Assembly (NCBI GenBank): GCA_937883755.1
Contig: CAKZYA010000006.1
Span: 62,001 to 126,000, forward strand
DNA length: 64,000 nucleotides
Reading direction: 5' to 3'
Source: an uncultured Flammeovirgaceae bacterium
GTDB lineage: Bacteria > Bacteroidota > Bacteroidia > Cytophagales > Cyclobacteriaceae
Shown one piece after another: positions 59,094 through 64,000 of the stretch. Positions within the stretch are counted from its first letter, which is position 1, and the number at the start of each line of letters is the position of its first letter. Below the pieces are notes generated by a model. It searched no databases. It was not told the origin of the DNA and saw only the letters and a list, made by a program, of their open reading frames with translations. A program made the position numbers and the translations under genes.

Positions 59094-59266
59094 AATTATT
59101 TGATGTATCTGCTTCTGTTCGCTGATGAGAACAGAAAAATTTCCGCTTTGGTTTAAAAGGACTGCAAATTTAGAGATATTTCTCAAATATGCCAATCATA
59201 ATTTAATTGTTTAATCGTACTTGGGTTAGAGAATATAATTACAACTTCTACCTGAGCTATTATCCA

Positions 59267-60151
59267 TTACGCCCTGTAAAGCAATGGAAAAAACTGACCT
59301 TCCATTGGCTCACCCTTCTTAACCGGAGGTACCCCGGCTAGTAGTTCATCATTGGTATCTGACTGAGTTCCGTCGGCAAACACATTCAGCACAAACGCTC
59401 GACGGGATCGTTCCGAATGGTTAGCATAGGAGCCGTGTACCGTGAGTGGATGGTGAAAGGAACCGTAGCCCCGCTTCATTTCTACGGGTACTGGTTTGAA
59501 TTCAGCTTTCTGTTCTTCCGTGAGGTAATCCATGACTCCCTCCATATCTCCAGCAAGTTCAGGCTTATCCAGCAATCCCCAGCGATGACTACCGGGTACA
59601 TAATACAAACAACCGTTTTCAGTAGAGGCATCATCCAGTCCTACCCAGCAGGTGAGGTGCTGCATCGGAATGGTTCTCGTCCAGTAAGAATAGTCTTGAT
59701 GCCAAGCGACCACGCCACCGTGCCGAGCGGGTTTACAGAACAGTTGATCGTGCCAGAAGCGTACGGAGTTGTTACCTAACAATTGACTGGCCGTCATGAC
59801 AAAGGCAGGGTTCCATAAAATATCGTGGAAACCCGGTTTGATACGCCAGTGACCCAGTGAATGAAACAGCGTGGTATTTGGGTCAGCCGATTCATTAGAA
59901 TGAAACTCGTAAAACAGCGAGTGTCCTGGATGATTGGGGTTAGTGAGATCTTCTAACTCATCTCGCAAGACATCCACTTGCCAATCTTCCAGTAGCTTGA
60001 TATTGAATAGATAGCCATTTTCCTGAAAAAACGCTACTTGCTCATCGCTAAGCCGATACTGATCCCACTCTTTGGAAGTTTGGGGTTGTTTGAATAAATC
60101 GGATACTAAACTGTGGATTTCGGATAGATCCTGAGTAGTTGCTGATTGCAT
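59267..60151 (-). CDS. phytanoyl-CoA dioxygenase (PhyH) family protein
   Basis: FFQENGYLFNIKLLEDWQVDVLRDEL; VAWHQDYSYWTRTIPMQHLTCWVGLDDASTENGCLYYVPGSHRWGLL; SFHHPLTVHGSYANHSERSRRAFVLNVF. Confidence 0.94.
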   Translation of the reverse strand: MQSATTQDLSEIHSLVSDLFKQPQTSKEWDQYRLSDEQVAFFQENGYLFNIKLLEDWQVDVLRDELEDLTNPNHPGHSLFYEFHSNESADPNTTLFHSLGHWRIKPGFHDILWNPAFVMTASQLLGNNSVRFWHDQLFCKPARHGGVVAWHQDYSYWTRTIPMQHLTCWVGLDDASTENGCLYYVPGSHRWGLLDKPELAGDMEGVMDYLTEEQKAEFKPVPVEMKRGYGSFHHPLTVHGSYANHSERSRRAFVLNVFADGTQSDTNDELLAGVPPVKKGEPMEGQFFPLLYRA

Positions 60152-60194
60152 GTCATTAGACTTTTATCAGGTCAAGAATTTCATTACCCATAAG

Positions 60195-61640
60195 TTAAGC
60201 CAAAATATCTTTTACTACATGCCCATGGACATCTGTTAGACGATACCTTCGCCCCTGATGCTTAAAGGTAAGTTGTTCATGATCGATGCCCATTAGGTGT
60301 AGTAAGGTGGCTTGAAAATCGTGGACATGGACGCCATTGCTAGCCACGTTATAGCTAAACTCATCGGTTTCGCCGTAAACCATACCGGGTTTTACCCCCG
60401 CCCCCGCCATCCACATGGTAAAGCAACCCGGATGGTGATCGCGACCATAGTTATCTTTCGTCAAGCGCCCTTGCGAGAAGCTAGTTCGCCCGAATTCCCC
60501 GCCCCAAACCACGAGTGTATCTTCTAATAAACCGCGCTGTTTCAAGTCTTGGATTAATCCGGCAGTAGCTTGGTCAGTATCTAGTGCTTGTCGTTTAATA
60601 CCTTTAGGTAGACCACCGTGCTGATCCCAGCCCATGTGATAGAGTTGAATAAATTTCACGTCCCGTTCAGCGAGTCGGCGAGCGAGTAAACAGTTAGCCG
60701 CGTAAGTACCGGGTTTACGCGCATCCTCGCCGTACAACTCGTAAATGTGATCGGGTTCGTTACCCATATCAACGGCTTCGGGAACAGAGGTTTGCATTCG
60801 GTACGCCATTTCGTACTGGGTAATCTTGGAGTGGATTTCGGGATCACCCCAGAGGCCGTACTGGTGCTCGTTCATTTCTTTAATGTAATCTAACGCCCGA
60901 CGGCGATCTTCTTTGTGTACACCGTAAGGGTTATTCAGGTAGAGTACTGGATCTTTTCCTGAGCGGAACTGCACCCCCTGATGGTGAGATGCTAAAAATC
61001 CGTTGCCCCAGGCGGCTGAACTTAGCGGTTGGGCACCTCCACCCTTAGAGATAAGAACGATAAAATGGGGTAAATTTTCATTATCAGAACCTAAACCGTA
61101 GCTTAACCAGGAGCCAATGCTAGGGCGACCGCTAAGTTGAGAACCCGTTTGCACGAACATTACCGCTGGCTCATGATTGATCGCCTCGGTATACATGGAT
61201 TTGATGATGCACAGATCATCCACTACTTGTGAGGTGTAGGGAAAAAGCTCGCTTATCCAAGCCCCGGACTGACCGTACTGCTTAAAATCATAGATGGACT
61301 GCACCAACGGAAAGGTAGATTGTCCGGTGACCATGCCCGAATTGCGCTGAGTACCCCGCACTGAATCGGGGATTTCCTGCCCGTGCCACTTGGCTAAGGC
61401 AGGTTTGTAATCAAAGGTTTCTATTTGGGAGGGACCTCCACTTTGAAACAGGTAGATTACCCGTTTAGCTTTAGCCGGAAAGTGTGGACCCGTAATGATT
61501 CCTCCGTTAGAAGATGGTTGAGCTAATGCATCAGCAGGGTTGAGTAAGTTCCCCAACGCTAAGGCACCGAACCCTAAACTGCTTTGCTTCAAAAAATCTC
61601 GGCGGGAATGCCGTAGTTGTAATCGCTTTATCTCTTCCAT
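60195..61640 (-). CDS. DUF1501 domain-containing protein, Tat-like signal
   Basis: HSRRDFLKQSSLGFGALALGNLL; RVIYLFQSGGPSQIETFDYKPALAKWHGQEIP; LVVWGGEFGRTSFSQG...GRDHHPGCFTMWMAGAGVKPGMVYGETDEFSYNV. Confidence 0.95.
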   Translation of the reverse strand: MEEIKRLQLRHSRRDFLKQSSLGFGALALGNLLNPADALAQPSSNGGIITGPHFPAKAKRVIYLFQSGGPSQIETFDYKPALAKWHGQEIPDSVRGTQRNSGMVTGQSTFPLVQSIYDFKQYGQSGAWISELFPYTSQVVDDLCIIKSMYTEAINHEPAVMFVQTGSQLSGRPSIGSWLSYGLGSDNENLPHFIVLISKGGGAQPLSSAAWGNGFLASHHQGVQFRSGKDPVLYLNNPYGVHKEDRRRALDYIKEMNEHQYGLWGDPEIHSKITQYEMAYRMQTSVPEAVDMGNEPDHIYELYGEDARKPGTYAANCLLARRLAERDVKFIQLYHMGWDQHGGLPKGIKRQALDTDQATAGLIQDLKQRGLLEDTLVVWGGEFGRTSFSQGRLTKDNYGRDHHPGCFTMWMAGAGVKPGMVYGETDEFSYNVASNGVHVHDFQATLLHLMGIDHEQLTFKHQGRRYRLTDVHGHVVKDILA

Positions 61641-61641
61641 A

Positions 61642-64000
61642 TTATTGTCGGGTAAATGCTTCGTTGGTGTTCATAATAGCGTTAGAAACCGTAGCCAAAG
61701 CTGCTACCTGAATCGTCGGTAAGGACGGGTTTCTTTCGTACTCCCCAATGCTTAGGTAAGCCTGAGCATCCTGTGGCTCATCTTCAAACCGATTAACTTC
61801 TTTTTGATAGAACTCAGTAAGCATACTCATCTCCTGATCATCAGGGCTTCGTCCGGTAATCAGTCTAAAGGCTTTTTCCAGTTGACGAGTAGCGTTTTGC
61901 TGGTTTTCCTCGATCAATCGCTCGGCTAAAACGCGGGAGGCTTCCAGGTATTGAGGATCATTCAGTAAAACCAAGGCTTGCAGCGGAGTACTGGTGGTAC
62001 GTCGGCGTACCGTGCAGATGCCTCGTTCGGGAGCATCAAAAATTAGCATAGAGGGTGGCGGAGCCGTCCGTTTCCAGATAGTATATAAACTGCGCCGATA
62101 CAATCCATCGCCCGGTTCTTGTAAGTACTGATAACGCCAACCCTTATTGCTTAACTCGTCCCACAATCCGGCGGGTTGATAGGGATATACACTCGATCCA
62201 CCAGTAGAATCAACAAGTAGGCCACTAATAGCCAACGCGTTATCCCGAATCATCTCAGCCGGCAAGCGGAATCGTGGCCCCCGAGCCAATAGTATATTTT
62301 CTTTATCCCGTTCGGCTAACTCAGGAGTGATAACTGAACTTTGTTGGTAAGTAGCTGACATCACAATCTGTTTGTGCAATGCTTTTATATCCCAGCCAGA
62401 TTCCGTAAAAGTGACCGCCAGCCAATCTAGCAGTTCCGGGTGTGAGGGTAACTCGCCTTGGTTACCAAAATCTTCCGAGGTTCGAACTAAGCCCGTCCCG
62501 AAGTGCATTTGCCAAATACGATTAACGAAGACTCGAGCAGTGAGTGGGTTCTTTTCATCAAAAAGCCACTTGGTAAGTCCCAGGCGGTTTTGTGGTAAAT
62601 CCTCATTGTAAGATAGTACCGCTTCCGGTACGCCGGGTGATACTTCCTCGGTACGGGCGTTGTATAGTCCCCGGTCTAAAATGTAAGTAGGGCGAGGCTC
62701 TTCCCGGTCGCCCATCACCATAATCTCAGGAATCTCATTCAGTGCGGTATTCATCTTAACTCGCTGGTGGTGCAGACTATCCCGTAGCGTTTTGGCTAAA
62801 GTATCCATCTCTTCCCAGTAATATTCCTGCAAAAGTGACGCTTCTTGATTAATCGCCTTCATAGCTTCCTCCGGATCGTACGAATACAGTATTTCCAGAC
62901 CAGTCAGGTTTCGGTCGTACACTTTGATCTCATCAATCCCGCCGTTTTTAAAGGGAATAATGTGGACTCTTTGCCCTAAAGTAAACCCATTAAAGCCGTA
63001 AGTATGAATATCCGGCTCGTAGAGAATGCCTTTGTACAGATTGTCTTGGTCAATATTTGCCGAAGCAGGTTGCCCATTCACATAAAGATGAACCCCTTCG
63101 GCCTGGCTGGAGCCATCGTAAGTGATCGTTACTAGTGACCATTCTTTAGCTGGCAGTGCATTCTGGGAAGTAAGCTGAATGCTGTTGTACGGCCAGGAAT
63201 GAGCCATGATGAATTGCAAGCGATTATCAGTTAGGTGTAGGGAATAGCCTTTGTAACCCAGCCGTAAATCCTCACAGTGGTAGAATACTCCAACTTTTTG
63301 GTAAACCGTATCTGGGTACAGCCAGAGCGAGACTGAGAAAGGTTCAGTACGCTCGTACCAGCCTACTTTTTCACCCAATTTCACTGAGTTATAATCGCTG
63401 ACAAAGAAAGCGTTACCTTTTTTCCCTTCTTTAATAACAGGCTCCTTTAGTGTTGCCGACTTGTGACCGTCAACTAGATTAGGTGAGGTGAACGCATCGT
63501 CATTGGATTGAATCTGATCAAACGGATAGTGAGCTACTAAATCTTGATTAATTTGTCGCTTCAGGCTAGATTCTGAAAGATTGGTATGAGCTTTCCAGTT
63601 TTGGTACTGCTCGTCTGATGATGGTTTTTGTTGCTCTAATTTTGCCTCAAGGTTCTCAATTTTTTGGCTAATAAACTGGATGATGTTTTCCTGCTCTTCA
63701 CTACTGAGTAGAAGGGAAGGGCCAGGGGTTTGATCGGGTCCGTATACCGGAGTACCTATCTCGCGGGTGCTGTTGAAAAAGCCAGAGACTTTGTAGAAAT
63801 CTGCTTGACTAATCGGATCATACTTATGATCGTGGCAACGGGCGCACTCCAGCGATAGTCCCATGAATGCTTGCCCAACTGTTCCTACCCGGTCGGCAAT
63901 GTACTCCTGCCGATATTCTTCAAATACAATCCCTGCCTCCGAATTTTTCTTGTGCAGTCGGTTAAAGGCAGTGGCTAAAATACTTTCTTGGGTAGGATTG
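61642..64000 (-). CDS. PSD1/DUF1549-DUF1553 planctomycete-type cytochrome-associated protein with LamG insert, truncated by window edge
   Basis: ECARCHDHKYDPISQADFYKVSGFFNSTRE; LamG-like FSVSLWLYPDTVYQ; NPLTARVFVNRIWQMHFGTGLVRTSEDFGNQGELPSHPELLDWLA. The minus-strand frame stays open to base 64000 (..ATAFNRLHKKNSEAGIVFEEYRQEYIADRVGTVGQAFMGLS). Confidence 0.93.
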   Translation of the reverse strand, partial: NPTQESILATAFNRLHKKNSEAGIVFEEYRQEYIADRVGTVGQAFMGLSLECARCHDHKYDPISQADFYKVSGFFNSTREIGTPVYGPDQTPGPSLLLSSEEQENIIQFISQKIENLEAKLEQQKPSSDEQYQNWKAHTNLSESSLKRQINQDLVAHYPFDQIQSNDDAFTSPNLVDGHKSATLKEPVIKEGKKGNAFFVSDYNSVKLGEKVGWYERTEPFSVSLWLYPDTVYQKVGVFYHCEDLRLGYKGYSLHLTDNRLQFIMAHSWPYNSIQLTSQNALPAKEWSLVTITYDGSSQAEGVHLYVNGQPASANIDQDNLYKGILYEPDIHTYGFNGFTLGQRVHIIPFKNGGIDEIKVYDRNLTGLEILYSYDPEEAMKAINQEASLLQEYYWEEMDTLAKTLRDSLHHQRVKMNTALNEIPEIMVMGDREEPRPTYILDRGLYNARTEEVSPGVPEAVLSYNEDLPQNRLGLTKWLFDEKNPLTARVFVNRIWQMHFGTGLVRTSEDFGNQGELPSHPELLDWLAVTFTESGWDIKALHKQIVMSATYQQSSVITPELAERDKENILLARGPRFRLPAEMIRDNALAISGLLVDSTGGSSVYPYQPAGLWDELSNKGWRYQYLQEPGDGLYRRSLYTIWKRTAPPPSMLIFDAPERGICTVRRRTTSTPLQALVLLNDPQYLEASRVLAERLIEENQQNATRQLEKAFRLITGRSPDDQEMSMLTEFYQKEVNRFEDEPQDAQAYLSIGEYERNPSLPTIQVAALATVSNAIMNTNEAFTRQ

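Noticed and set aside
1-64000. CRISPR arrays, tRNAs, rRNAs, prophage or integrase genes
   Set aside because: Looked for regularly spaced repeats, tRNA-like cloverleafs and phage or recombinase motifs in the ORF translations; found none I could support.

Overview
Accessory-rich chromosomal window from a Bacteroidetes (probably Cytophagales-like) genome. The assignment rests on AT-rich non-Shine-Dalgarno leaders, sulfatase/GH78, DUF1501/PSD1 and PVC-type heme proteins, and M56/BlaI pairs. I found about 50 credible CDSs and no rRNA, tRNA, CRISPR array or intact transposase. Main content: a sulfatase-GH78 fusion; a sulfur/persulfide cluster (two YeeE/YedE, MBL-rhodanese, SulP, Crp/Fnr) with three copies of one dyad, GTAAC-N4-GTTAC; trpB and trpA separated by five unrelated genes; a lone nuoD; a GAF sensor followed by three tandem SpoIIAA/STAS-like paralogs; a DUF6807/PVC dehydrogenase/cytochrome c mega-protein; thyA, ispE, ispF, fabI; a DUF418-blaI-(M56 protease + amidase fusion) operon with a TACTA/TAGTA-rich promoter; a TetR-controlled YbhF/YhiH-like ABC exporter with split ATPases and an embedded DUF2141 gene; radC, rpsT; and a PhyH/DUF1501/PSD1 cluster running off the right edge. 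The strongest candidates for new biology are the GAF/3xSpoIIAA-like locus, the dyad-linked sulfur regulon, the M56-amidase fusion with its putative operator, and a recurrent TCAAYTTTCAAYTA leader element next to several start codons. All family calls were made by eye; no database search was run.
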